Part shown: in pieces, positions 17,039 through 25,556 of the stretch
How positions within the stretch are numbered: the stretch's first letter is position 1
Layout: the number at the start of each line of letters is the position of its first letter
Origin: Desulfovibrio aminophilus
GTDB lineage: Bacteria > Desulfobacterota > Desulfovibrionia > Desulfovibrionales > Desulfovibrionaceae
Assembly: GCF_023660105.1 (NCBI RefSeq)
Contig: NZ_JAMHGA010000037.1
Coordinates: 1 to 64,000 of the forward strand
Reading direction: 5' to 3'
Length of the DNA stretch: 64,000 nucleotides
Notes under the pieces: generated by a model
What the model was told of the DNA's origin: nothing
Databases searched by the model: none
The model's input: the letters and a program-made list of their open reading frames with translations, nothing else
Position numbers and translations under genes: made by a program

Positions 17039-18424
17039 CTAGAATTCCAGGTGACCCGGGGTGCGCGGGAAGGCGATCACGTCGCGGATGTTGGTGATGC
17101 CCGTGACGAGCATGAGCAGGCGCTCGAAGCCCAGGCCGAAGCCCGCGTGCGGGGCCGAGCCGAACCGCCGGATGTCGAGGTACCAGCTGTACTGCTCCGG
17201 GGTCATGCCCGTCTCCGTGATCCGGCGTTCCAGCACGTCCAGCCGCTCCTCGCGCTGGCTGCCGCCCACCAGCTCGCCGATGCGCGGCACGAGCAGGTCC
17301 ATGGCTCCCACGGTGCGGTCGTCGTCGTTGAGCCGCATGTAGAAGGCCTTGATCTCCTTGGGGTAGTCGTAGACGATGACCGGCCGTTTGAAATGCTCCT
17401 CGCAGAGGTAGCGCTCATGCTCGGTCTGGAGGTCCACGCCGTAGCCCACGGGGAACTCGAAGGCCTTGCCGGACTTGGCGAGGATATCCACGGCCTCGGC
17501 GTAGGGCAGGCGCACGAAGGGGTCCTTGAGGATGCCCTCCAGGGTCGGCCGCAGCTCCTTGTCCACGAAGTTGGCGAACAGGTCCAGATCGGCGGCGCAG
17601 CGCTCCACGGCCCAGCCCACCGTGGCCTTCACCATGTCCTCGGCCAGGTTCATGTCGTCGGTGAGGTCCGCGAAGGCCATCTCCGGCTCGATCATCCAGA
17701 ACTCGGCGCAGTGCTTGGGCGTGTTGGAATTCTCGGCCCGAAAGGTGGGGCCGAAGGTGTACACGTCGCCCAGGGCCAGGGCCAGGAGTTCGCCCTCCAA
17801 CTGACCGGAGACCGTGAGATGGGCCGGACGGCCGAAGAAGTCGGCCGCACCCAACTCGGCCGCGCTCTTGCCGCCCCACTGGGCCGGGTCCAGGCTGGTC
17901 ACGCGGAACATCTCGCCCGCGCCCTCGCAGTCCGAGCCGGTGAGGATGGGCGTATGCACGTAGAAGAAGCCCCGGTCGCGGAAGAACTGGTGCACCGCGA
18001 AGGACATCTCGGAGCGGATGCGCAGCATGGCCCCGTACTTGTTCGTGCGCGGCCGCAGGTGGGCGATGGTGCGCAGGAATTCGTCGGAGTGGCGCTTCTT
18101 CTGCAGCGGAAAGGTCTCCTGGTCGGCCGCGCCCAGGAGCTCCACGCTCCGGGCCTTGAGCTCCCACTTCTGCCCCTTGCCGGGCGAGGGCACGAGGTCG
18201 CCGCCCAGGGCCACGGCCGCGCCCGTGCCGATGCCCTCCAGGGCCCGCACGATCTCCGGGGTGTGGTCGATGACGGCCTGCAGATTCTTCAGGCAGGAGC
18301 CGTCGTTGACCTCCAGGAAGGAAAAGCCCTTGGAGTCGCGCTTGGTGCGCACCCAGCCCTTGACCACGATGTCCGTCAGGGGCGCCTCGGCGTTCAGCGC
18401 CGCGTTGATCTTGATCCGTTGCAT
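17039..18424 (-). CDS. asnS: Asparaginyl-tRNA synthetase
   Basis: 461 residues. An N-terminal OB-fold anticodon-binding domain (~15-110) is followed by a class II core: motif 1 near SFAVHQFFRDRGFFYVHTP, motif 2 around FRAENSNTPKHCAEFWMIEPE and motif 3 GFGLGFERLLMLVTG. The sequence TGSDCEGAGEMF is the AsnRS type rather than AspRS. It charges tRNA-Asn directly. The ATG at 18424 has GGATCGCC upstream. It lies 15 bases after the MBL gene and shares its strand. Confidence 0.95.
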   Translation of the reverse strand: MQRIKINAALNAEAPLTDIVVKGWVRTKRDSKGFSFLEVNDGSCLKNLQAVIDHTPEIVRALEGIGTGAAVALGGDLVPSPGKGQKWELKARSVELLGAADQETFPLQKKRHSDEFLRTIAHLRPRTNKYGAMLRIRSEMSFAVHQFFRDRGFFYVHTPILTGSDCEGAGEMFRVTSLDPAQWGGKSAAELGAADFFGRPAHLTVSGQLEGELLALALGDVYTFGPTFRAENSNTPKHCAEFWMIEPEMAFADLTDDMNLAEDMVKATVGWAVERCAADLDLFANFVDKELRPTLEGILKDPFVRLPYAEAVDILAKSGKAFEFPVGYGVDLQTEHERYLCEEHFKRPVIVYDYPKEIKAFYMRLNDDDRTVGAMDLLVPRIGELVGGSQREERLDVLERRITETGMTPEQYSWYLDIRRFGSAPHAGFGLGFERLLMLVTGITNIRDVIAFPRTPGHLEF

Positions 18425-18439
18425 GTGGCGATCCTTTGC

Positions 18440-19180
18440 TTATGAGGGATTTCCAGCCGGCTCCAGGTCCAGCTCCAGAACCTGGCCCGGCTTGTCGTAC
18501 AGGAACACGTCCGATCCTCCGGCAGCCAGCAGCGGCCGGACGTCCTTGAGCCAGGCCGTGCGGCCGAAGGCGTGCATGGGCACCAGCACCGTGGGCCGCA
18601 CCGTGTTCGCGAACTCGGGGCCTCCGGCGAGATTGGCCAGCCGCCGGTCCACGTTGGTGAAGGCGATGTCCACGGGCCGCCGGGCGATACGCTCCACCGC
18701 CTTGGTGAAGAACTCCGCGGTGAAGGCCTGCTCGGCCTCGGAGGCCGTCTCCCAGACCCAGGCCGCCAAGTCGCCGCCGAAGTAGATCCGCGCCCCGCCC
18801 ACCTCCACGAGATAGGCCACGCCCAGGTCGTTGGACATGAGCGTCTCGATGACCAGCCCCGAAAAGGAATACGTCTCGTCCGGCTCCACCACCAGCGCGC
18901 CCGGGGGCACGGCCGCCGGATACATCTCGGCCACGTCGTCGGAGATCACGAAGTCGGCCGAGGCCGCCCCGGCGCAGGCCGCGGCCAGGTCCCGGCGGAA
19001 ATGGTCGTCGTGGCTGTGGGAGGCGAAGGCCGTCACCTTGCGGCCCTCCAGCGCCAGCGACAGAGCCTCCGAGGCCCGGCGCTTGAGGTATTTGCTCTCC
19101 GGGCAATCGAAAAGGAGGGTCCGGCCGCCGATGTCCAGAAGAAAACAATTATGGAAGATGTACGTGAGCCTGACGCGCAT
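18440..19180 (-). CDS. Metallo-beta-lactamase-fold hydrolase
   Basis: About 246 residues. The metal-binding motif SHSHDDHF (near residue 62) and a later GGD (~142) fit the UlaG/UPF0173-like branch of the metallo-beta-lactamase fold. The N-terminal LTYIFHNCFLLDIGGRTLLF strands are typical. It would be a cytoplasmic, Zn- or Mn-dependent hydrolase; the substrate is unknown. Start uncertain: ATG at 19180 or 19195; neither has a clear ribosome site. It is divergent from ftsY and close to asnS on the same strand. Confidence 0.75.
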   Translation of the reverse strand: MRVRLTYIFHNCFLLDIGGRTLLFDCPESKYLKRRASEALSLALEGRKVTAFASHSHDDHFRRDLAAACAGAASADFVISDDVAEMYPAAVPPGALVVEPDETYSFSGLVIETLMSNDLGVAYLVEVGGARIYFGGDLAAWVWETASEAEQAFTAEFFTKAVERIARRPVDIAFTNVDRRLANLAGGPEFANTVRPTVLVPMHAFGRTAWLKDVRPLLAAGGSDVFLYDKPGQVLELDLEPAGNPS

Positions 19181-19278
19181 GCCCGGATGAATCATATCCC
19201 CGGGCAAAAGGCAAGGCGGCGGGTTGCCGGGCAGGTCGGCTTGGGCTACAACCGGGCCCTGAACGCTGCTTTCCGAGG

Positions 19279-20619
19279 ATGCCCATGGGATTCTTCTCCA
19301 AGCTGAAGACGCTCTGGGGCGGCGCGGCCCCCGCCGAAACCGCCCCCGCTCCCGAAACCGCCCAGGCGGCCCCCGCCCCGGCCCCGCAGGAGCGCCCCGC
19401 TCCCACCCCGGCCGCGCCGGAAGGCGAATGGCGGGACGCCCTGACCTTGGCCCTGCGCCAGTCCGAGCCCCGGCTCTCCGTCTGGCTCGGCCACGTGCTC
19501 TCCGGCGTCGCCGAGGCCGGGCCGCTCCTGCGCGAACGCCTGCTCTTCCTGTTCCAGGCCCTGGACGCCCCCGATGCCGAGGCCGAGTCCTTCGTGGCCG
19601 ACTTCGAGTCCTGGCTCGCGGCCATGGGCTATCGCGGGGTGGACGAATTCCGCTCCGAACTGCAGTACCGGCTGGCCCTGGCCCTGGACCTGGAGGACGA
19701 GGAGGACGAGCGCGACAGGCTCTTCCTCAAGCTCTCCGAGGGCCTGGCCAAGACCCGCGAGCAGATCACCAAGCGCATCGACACCCTGCTGGCCGGAAAC
19801 CGGGCCATCGACGAATCCTTCTGGGAGGAGTTCGAGGAAATCCTGATCATGGCCGACGTGGGCTTCGAGGCCGCCTCCAAGCTCATGGAGAGCCTGCGCG
19901 CCCGGGTGCGCAAGGCCGGAATCCGCGAGGCCGAGGGCTTCCGCGACCTGCTCAAGGAGGAGCTGGCCGACATCTTCAAGACGCCCAAGCGCATCCAGGC
20001 CGTGAACCCGCCCGAGGTGGTCATGATGGTCGGGGTCAACGGCGTGGGCAAGACCACGACCATCGCCAAGCTGGCCCACCGCGCGCGCATGCAGGGCCGC
20101 AAGGTGCTCATCGCCGCCGGCGACACCTTCCGGGCCGCGGCCATCGAGCAGCTGGAGATCTGGGCCACGCGGGTTGGCGCGGGCTTCTTCGCCAAGCAGG
20201 CCGGGGCCGATCCGGCGGCCGTGGCCTTCGAGGCCATGGACAAGGCCGTGGCCGAGGGCTACGACCTGCTCCTCCTGGACACGGCCGGACGCCTGCACAC
20301 CAAGGCCAACCTCATGGAAGAGCTGAAAAAAATCAAACGGGTGCTGGACAAGAAACACCCCGGCGCGCCGCACCGCAGCATCCTGGTCATCGACGCCACC
20401 ACGGGCCAGAACGCCCTGTCCCAGACCAAGCTCTTCCACGAGGCCGTGGGCGTGGACGAAATCGTGCTGACCAAGCTGGACGGCACGGCCAAGGGCGGAG
20501 TCGTGGTGGCCGTGACCCTGCAGTTCCGCATTCCCATCACCTTCGTGGGCCTGGGCGAAAAGATGGAGGACCTGCGGCCGTTCAACGGCGAGGACTTCGC
20601 CAAGGCCCTGCTCTGCTGA
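19279..20619 (+). CDS. ftsY: Signal recognition particle receptor FtsY
   Basis: 446 residues with an acidic, Ala/Pro-rich A region (~10-50), the helical N domain, and the SRP GTPase G domain: P-loop GVNGVGKTTTIAKLA, DTAGRLHTKANLMEEL and TKLDGTAKGG, ending in GLGEKMEDLRPFNGEDF, a standard FtsY C-terminus. It docks SRP-ribosome complexes at the inner membrane. The ATG at 19279 lies downstream of TCCGAGG. It is followed by a methyltransferase after 17 bases. Confidence 0.96.
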   Translation: MPMGFFSKLKTLWGGAAPAETAPAPETAQAAPAPAPQERPAPTPAAPEGEWRDALTLALRQSEPRLSVWLGHVLSGVAEAGPLLRERLLFLFQALDAPDAEAESFVADFESWLAAMGYRGVDEFRSELQYRLALALDLEDEEDERDRLFLKLSEGLAKTREQITKRIDTLLAGNRAIDESFWEEFEEILIMADVGFEAASKLMESLRARVRKAGIREAEGFRDLLKEELADIFKTPKRIQAVNPPEVVMMVGVNGVGKTTTIAKLAHRARMQGRKVLIAAGDTFRAAAIEQLEIWATRVGAGFFAKQAGADPAAVAFEAMDKAVAEGYDLLLLDTAGRLHTKANLMEELKKIKRVLDKKHPGAPHRSILVIDATTGQNALSQTKLFHEAVGVDEIVLTKLDGTAKGGVVVAVTLQFRIPITFVGLGEKMEDLRPFNGEDFAKALLC

Positions 20620-20636
20620 GGAGCGAGGAGCGCATC

Positions 20637-21371
20637 ATGCCCGCGGTCGAGGAACACTACTCCCGGCATCTGGCCGCCTTCTACGACTGGCTTTGCGGCG
20701 GCTTCGAGGCGGCCGTGGAGCGCAACCGGGGCCTGCTGCGCCGGTTCGTCCCGCCCGCCGGACCCGGGGCCTCGGCCCTGGACCTGGGCGCGGGCTCGGG
20801 CCACCAGTCCATCCCCCTGGCCGAGTCCGGCTACGCCGTGACCGCCGTGGACTCCTGCGCGGAGCTGCTGGCCGTGCTGGAGGAGAAAATGGGAGACCTG
20901 CCCATCCAGGCCGTGCGCGCGGACATCCTGGCGCACCTGGAGCGGGAGGCCGGGACCTTCGACCTGATCCTCTGCATGGGCGACACGCTCACGCACCTGC
21001 CGGACCAGGACGCCGCACACGCCCTGCTGGCCCGGTCCGCGCGCCTGCTCAAGCCCGGCGGCGTCCTGCTCCTGTCCTTCCGGGACTACGCCTCGTCCAC
21101 GCCGGAAGGCCTCTCGCGCTTCATTCCGGTGCGCGCCGACGACACCCGCGTGGCCACCTGCTTCCTGGAGTACGGGACGACCCACGTGCAGGTGCACGAC
21201 CTCCTGCACACCCGCCAAGAAGACGGCCAGTGGGCCTTTTCCGCCGGCGTCTATCCCAAGTGCCGCCTCGCGCCGGAGGCCGTGCGCGCCGCCCTGACCG
21301 GGCTCGGACTCCGGGACATCGGGATGGAGAGCGAGCGCGGCATGGTCTTCCTGCGCGCCGAAAAGGCCTAG
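20637..21371 (+). CDS. Class I SAM-dependent methyltransferase
   Basis: 244 residues. The SAM site is clear: motif I LDLGAGSGHQSIPLAESGY, an acidic end of strand 2 (TAVDS), then DLILCMGDTLTHL and LLKPGGVLLLSFRDY. This resembles small-molecule or glycine-type methyltransferases, but the acceptor is unknown. GAGGAG six bases before the ATG at 20637 sets the start; an in-frame extension upstream overlaps ftsY and is rejected. It probably belongs to the ftsY transcript. Confidence 0.85.
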   Translation: MPAVEEHYSRHLAAFYDWLCGGFEAAVERNRGLLRRFVPPAGPGASALDLGAGSGHQSIPLAESGYAVTAVDSCAELLAVLEEKMGDLPIQAVRADILAHLEREAGTFDLILCMGDTLTHLPDQDAAHALLARSARLLKPGGVLLLSFRDYASSTPEGLSRFIPVRADDTRVATCFLEYGTTHVQVHDLLHTRQEDGQWAFSAGVYPKCRLAPEAVRAALTGLGLRDIGMESERGMVFLRAEKA

Positions 21372-21384
21372 GCGGCAAAACGCC

Positions 21385-21906
21385 GTGGCCCGCAATATCG
21401 AGATCAAGGCCCGCGTCGCGGACATCGCCTCGGTCGAACCCCTGGCGGCCGCCCTGGCGGACCAGGGCCCGTTCGAGATCGACCAGGACGACACCTTCTT
21501 CGCCTGCCCCAACGGTCGGCTCAAGCTGCGCGTGCTGGCGGAAAACGACGGACAGCTCATCTTCTACCGCCGGGCCGACAGCGCCGGGCCCAAGGAATCC
21601 TTCTACGTCATCAGCGCCACCAGCGAACCGGACACGCTGCGCGAAACCCTGGCCCTGGCCTATGGGCCGGCGGGCCGGGTGCGCAAGCGCCGCACCCTGT
21701 ACCTGGCCGGGCGCACCCGCATCCACCTGGACCGGGTGGAGGGGTTGGGGGAGTTCCTGGAGCTGGAGGTGGTCCTGGCCGAGGGCGAGGCCCTGGAGAC
21801 GGGACTGGCCGAAGCCCACGGCCTCATGGCCCGGCTCGGCGTGGAGCCCGGGCAGCTGCTGGAAGGGGCCTACGTGGACCTGCTGGCGGGGGAAAAGAAC
21901 GGCTAG
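21385..21906 (+). CDS. CYTH-domain protein (class IV adenylate cyclase/thiamine-triphosphatase-like)
   Basis: 173 residues beginning MARNIEIKARV, the E-x-E-x-K-like signature of the CYTH fold. Internal KLRV, IFYRR, HLDRVEGLGEFLELEVV and a C-terminal LLEGAY fit the triphosphate-tunnel family (CyaB-like). Such enzymes act on ATP, thiamine triphosphate or polyphosphate with Mg2+. GTG start at 21385, 13 bases after the methyltransferase stop, so cotranscription with ftsY is likely. The AT-rich island begins 11 bases after its stop. Confidence 0.82.
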   Translation: MARNIEIKARVADIASVEPLAAALADQGPFEIDQDDTFFACPNGRLKLRVLAENDGQLIFYRRADSAGPKESFYVISATSEPDTLRETLALAYGPAGRVRKRRTLYLAGRTRIHLDRVEGLGEFLELEVVLAEGEALETGLAEAHGLMARLGVEPGQLLEGAYVDLLAGEKNG

Positions 21907-21917
21907 GCCGTTGATAT

Positions 21918-21926
21918 AACGCCACA
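21918..21926 (+). repeat. Left copy of 9-bp direct repeat flanking AT-rich island
   Basis: AACGCCACA, identical to 23391-23399. It lies 11 bases after the stop of the CYTH gene, where the G+C-rich sequence ends. Confidence 0.55.
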
Positions 21927-22000
21927 ACCAACAAGAAAAAAACGATCCCGGCCAGTCCTTAAGACTTTAATATTCACCATCTTGACTGGGCTCCATCATA

Positions 22001-23254
22001 ATGAAATCAGAAGAAGATAGATTATATCGCTTTCAAAAAGCCTGTGATTGTATTCAATCGCATCCTAGAAACAAAAATTTTGTGAGTCTAATTGAACCGA
22101 ACCGTGATATTTTTCGCGAATTTCGATTAATCTATTCCACCGATGATGACGAGTACAGATTAGGGAATATTAAGCTTAGTGAAATATACACTAAGTGCTC
22201 ATCACTGATAAAATTTTATTATGGAAATGGTCTTTTATTTTTTAGTGATCAAATTTACGATAGTATTATTAATAATAAAAATGCAGAAATATGTATTGAT
22301 TACTCTTTTATTTTTGATTCTAATGTTGCAATACAATTAAAAAATTTTATGTTCGGAAATATTCCTAGCCCAATAAATAGGTTTTTTGAACTAATAAATT
22401 ATATAAAATTGCACAAGATAAACTGTGATATAATTTTTTTTATTCTTGAATACATGCAATATGCAATGAACCCCAAAAAGCCATTAATATACGACACGAT
22501 ATTTGCGTTCAAACAATTTGATCAACTAAAATGCACCGAAATTACTTCTGACTTCAAACAATTGTTAATTAGAATTGACAAAAATATCGCCGCACAAAAT
22601 GCAAATTTAGCACTAAATATATTTAACAGAGACCATAACATACAACTATTATTGCACTATCATTCGATTTCATACATGCTATTGCTGAAAACAATAATTA
22701 TACAAAAAAACTCACCAGCAAACCATATTAACAAATTATCTGAGTTAATTAATTATTGCATAACCAAGACAGGAAGATTCTTAAAAACAGAGATGTATTT
22801 TGCATGGAAAATATTCAAATTTTGGAAAAAACATAAATATCTCCAGCAAATTGTAAATATAAACTCCGATCAAAAAGCAACCAATCGGATCAAAATGATC
22901 CGAAGAACTAGCTGGGATCTATTCTCTATCAGATTTCAAGAAATATACTCAACAACAAATGGCATTGGACACTTCTTCATCCCATTCTTTGTTTCATTTG
23001 AAAATAAATTAATAAACTTCTCAAAAAAATGCCCTGTAAAATGCCTTATTGTTGACGATAAGACAGGAATGGCAAATACGATATTCGAAGATGACAATGA
23101 GTTCAATGATGATATCACTAAAATAGATAAAAATATTCTACAGCAATTGACAAACAAAAAAAATATTAGAGCTAGACTAAAAAACAACTGCCACAACAAC
23201 GATATTGAGAATAATATCATGACGCTAGAAAGCGAATTTAATAAACTCTTTTAA
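22001..23254 (+). CDS. AT-rich orphan gene, hypothetical protein (possibly PIN-like)
   Basis: I do not recognise this 417-residue protein. It is rich in Ile, Asn, Lys and Phe, encoded mostly with A/T-ending codons, unlike every neighbour, which points to recent transfer. It has no signal peptide; hydrophobic stretches are short and helical rather than clear membrane spans. Two acidic patches, D100/D106 (IDYSFIFDSN) and D306/E314 (WDLFSIRFQEI) followed by FFVSFENKL, loosely recall the spacing of PIN-like nucleases. This is a weak inference. The start ATG has no good ribosome site. Confidence 0.8.
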   Translation: MKSEEDRLYRFQKACDCIQSHPRNKNFVSLIEPNRDIFREFRLIYSTDDDEYRLGNIKLSEIYTKCSSLIKFYYGNGLLFFSDQIYDSIINNKNAEICIDYSFIFDSNVAIQLKNFMFGNIPSPINRFFELINYIKLHKINCDIIFFILEYMQYAMNPKKPLIYDTIFAFKQFDQLKCTEITSDFKQLLIRIDKNIAAQNANLALNIFNRDHNIQLLLHYHSISYMLLLKTIIIQKNSPANHINKLSELINYCITKTGRFLKTEMYFAWKIFKFWKKHKYLQQIVNINSDQKATNRIKMIRRTSWDLFSIRFQEIYSTTNGIGHFFIPFFVSFENKLINFSKKCPVKCLIVDDKTGMANTIFEDDNEFNDDITKIDKNILQQLTNKKNIRARLKNNCHNNDIENNIMTLESEFNKLF

Positions 23255-23386
23255 TCTGATTACACAAAAACAAAAAAATGATGCACGAAAAGCCACTTGT
23301 AAATTTTTAAAACTTAACTCGGTAGAATACCTAGTCAAATTTGCCAATCACCGTCTGCGAACGGATTCGATTAATCAATCGTTACG

Positions 23387-23443
23387 TCAAAACGCCACAG
23401 CCAGCAGCAGGGCCGTGATCCATCCCCTCATTCCCCGTCCCAT
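23387..23443 (-). pseudogene. N-terminal remnant of a membrane/secreted protein gene, cut at the island border
   Basis: Thirteen bases after the DUF2157 stop, a perfect ribosome site GGAGG and ATG begin MGRGMRGWITALLLAVAF, then a stop where the AT-rich sequence starts. This looks like the start of a signal or membrane helix that has lost the rest of its protein. In many proteobacteria a DUF2157 gene is followed by a GDYXXLXY-domain gene with this sort of N-terminus; I infer that was the lost gene. Confidence 0.55.
23391..23399 (+). repeat. Right copy of 9-bp direct repeat flanking AT-rich island
   Basis: AACGCCACA, identical to 21918-21926, lying inside the truncated reading frame where host-like sequence resumes. 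Confidence 0.55.
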
Positions 23444-23453
23444 GACGCCTCCC

Positions 23454-24503
23454 TCAGTCCCCGGAACCGCGCCGGTACTGCGGCAAGCCGCGACGGAGCC
23501 GGTCCGGCAGCATCGCCAGCACCGCCCGTTCCAGGGCCGCGCCGTGGCGGCGGTACTGGACCCCGGCGGCGATGGCGAGCAGGCCGATGAGACTCAGGAC
23601 GAAGGGGAAGGCCAGGGAATCCTTGAACACGTCCCAGGCCAGGTGCCCGAGGTACCCGGCCACGCCCAGGGAGCCGAAGACCAGGAACACCCGCCGCTGC
23701 ACGAGGATGGAGACGAGGAGCAGGCCCACGTTGACGCCGCAGTACGCGAGCTTGCCGAGTTCACTGTGGCTCTCCATGACGCTCAGTCCGCCCCAGAAGG
23801 CCATCAAGCCGAAAAGATAGCCCCAGAAGGCGAAATCCTCCCGCGTCCGGCGGTCCACCACGTAGGTCGCGGCCAGGACGACCAGGCCGAAGCAGACCGA
23901 GACGAGCTTGCGCTCGTCCCAGGAGAAGTCCTCCCGACCCAGCAGGAGCGGGGTCAGGTCCATGGACATGTACCAGAGCGCGAAGGCCACGGGGAAGGTG
24001 AGAAAGGGGAAACGGAAGAAGCGCAGGGCCAGAAGCCCGGCCAGCACGGTTCCGGCTTCCATGAGCAGCCAGCCGCCGCGCACCAGGACGTGGTATTTGG
24101 CGAACGCGCCCGGAACATCCTGGGGCCAGATGCCGGTGAGCACTTCCAGGCCGTAGATCGCCAGCGGCGTCATCCACACGGCCAGGGTGACGAGCAGCCC
24201 GCCTGGCGCCCGGTACCCGGCCTTGGTCCAGAGCCACCAGCCCACGGAGGCGAAGGCCCCGGCGTAGGCCAGGGCGATGAGCAGCAGGCCGAGCCCGCCG
24301 AACCGCTCCCAGCTCTCGTTCATGAACCAGCCCATGGCGCCCATGACGAGCAGGGCCCCGAAATAGTAGAGCAGGTGCTGGAGGTCGAACTGGGGCCGCT
24401 GGGCGTTCCGCTGGAGCAGAAACTCCCACAGGCCCTCGGCCCGCGAGGCGTCGAGAACGCCCTGGTCCACGGCCAGATCCAGGTCCTTGCGCGTCAGCCG
24501 CAT
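23454..24503 (-). CDS. DUF2157-domain integral membrane protein
   Basis: 349 residues. A short soluble N-terminus (MRLTRKDLDLAVDQGVLDAS, to ~45) with the DUF2157 LLYYFGALLV entry is followed by about ten hydrophobic helices. Function of the family is unknown. AAGGAG six bases before the ATG at 24503 defines the start. The partner gene that normally follows appears to be truncated at 23387-23443. It is preceded by the RluA gene on the same strand, 69 bases away. Confidence 0.78.
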   Translation of the reverse strand: MRLTRKDLDLAVDQGVLDASRAEGLWEFLLQRNAQRPQFDLQHLLYYFGALLVMGAMGWFMNESWERFGGLGLLLIALAYAGAFASVGWWLWTKAGYRAPGGLLVTLAVWMTPLAIYGLEVLTGIWPQDVPGAFAKYHVLVRGGWLLMEAGTVLAGLLALRFFRFPFLTFPVAFALWYMSMDLTPLLLGREDFSWDERKLVSVCFGLVVLAATYVVDRRTREDFAFWGYLFGLMAFWGGLSVMESHSELGKLAYCGVNVGLLLVSILVQRRVFLVFGSLGVAGYLGHLAWDVFKDSLAFPFVLSLIGLLAIAAGVQYRRHGAALERAVLAMLPDRLRRGLPQYRRGSGD

Positions 24504-24572
24504 GCCCGCTCCTTCAGTTCGTTTCAGCGTCATTTGGACGGAGGATGATGAACACGGTTCCCGGGAACCAGC

Positions 24573-25421
24573 TCACGGCGCGCCCTCCCCGCCGCCTCCG
24601 GCGCGGGGAAAACCATCGGCCACGGCGGCCTCGAAGCCCTCGAACGACAGCCGCCCGTGGTGCAGGAAGAGCCGTTCCCCCTCCCCGTCGCCATAGAGCG
24701 GATCGCCCACGATGGGCAGGAGCACGTGCGCCAAGTGGGCCCGGATCTGATGCCGCGCGCCCTTGCGGATGACCACCTTGAGCAGGGTCCGGTCATGATC
24801 CTCGTCGTACTCCAGGGGCTCGGCCCGGGTCCAGCGCAGGGGGCTCTCGTCCTCATGCGCCAGCACCTTCGTCTTCTTCCGGTCGTCCGTGTCCAGGGCG
24901 TTCATCACGGTCACGGGCCATTCCAGGCAGCCGCGCACCAGGGCCTGATACTCCTTGGTCACCCCGCCCGCGTCCTCCAGCTCATGGTAGCGCGCGGCGG
25001 CCTCGGGCGTGAGCCCGGCCAGGACGATGCCGGAGGTGAGGAAGTCCAGGCGGTTCAGAAGCCGGGCCCCGCGCCCGGGCAGCAGCCCGGGCAGCAGCCG
25101 TTCGACGCTCGGGTTGTCGCGGCCCGCGATGGCCGCGCTGTGCATGCCGCCGGGCTTGAACAGCGCGGCGTAATCGCCCTGGATGGACAGGAGCCGCGCG
25201 GCGGCAGCCGGGGACGGCTCCTCCGGCTCCCGCGCCGCCAGGGCCAGGCGCTGCCCGGCGTTCACGCGGAAGCCCTTGGCCCGGGCCCGGCCGTCCACCA
25301 GCACGGCCCCGGTTTCCCAGGCCCGCCGCCGCTCCCGCAGGGAGCTGCCGGGCAGGAGGAGTTCCAGGGCCTGGTCCAGCCGCGCGCCGTCCATGTCCTC
25401 GGGGACCGTCACCTCGTTCAT
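24573..25421 (-). CDS. RluA-family RNA pseudouridine synthase
   Basis: About 282 residues. An S4-like N-terminal region (ARLDQALELLLPG, ~10-60) is followed by the catalytic fold, with the key LLNRLDFLTSGIVL segment carrying the catalytic Asp of the RLD motif, and IRKGARHQIRAHLAH near the C-terminus. It isomerises uridine in rRNA or tRNA; the site cannot be told from sequence. The ATG at 25421 is preceded by GGGAAGTGG. The C-terminus is Gly-rich. It is divergent from the ornithine cyclodeaminase-like gene. Confidence 0.85.
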   Translation of the reverse strand: MNEVTVPEDMDGARLDQALELLLPGSSLRERRRAWETGAVLVDGRARAKGFRVNAGQRLALAAREPEEPSPAAAARLLSIQGDYAALFKPGGMHSAAIAGRDNPSVERLLPGLLPGRGARLLNRLDFLTSGIVLAGLTPEAAARYHELEDAGGVTKEYQALVRGCLEWPVTVMNALDTDDRKKTKVLAHEDESPLRWTRAEPLEYDEDHDRTLLKVVIRKGARHQIRAHLAHVLLPIVGDPLYGDGEGERLFLHHGRLSFEGFEAAVADGFPRAGGGGEGAP

Positions 25422-25556
25422 CCACTTCCCATACGGCCGAAGCGGACACACGGCAAGCGAGTGCTCAGGCTTTGACGCCCGGGACGAAAGGCCCTACACA
25501 GAACCATTCGGCCGAATCCCGCGGCCGCATCCCGCAGCAAACCAAAGGAGCGTTCC

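Larger units (their letters stand above)
21918..23399. mobile_element. Putative AT-rich foreign island bounded by a 9-bp direct repeat
   Basis: This block is strikingly AT-rich, whereas both sides are about two-thirds G+C. It contains one gene. AACGCCACA occurs at 21918-21926 and again at 23391-23399, close to the two composition borders. The right copy sits inside the truncated gene described at 23387-23443. No integrase, transposase or tRNA is present. Insertion by an unknown mechanism, or recombination, is inferred. Rejoining the repeats would not restore a plausible gene, so flanking sequence was probably also lost. Confidence 0.6.
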
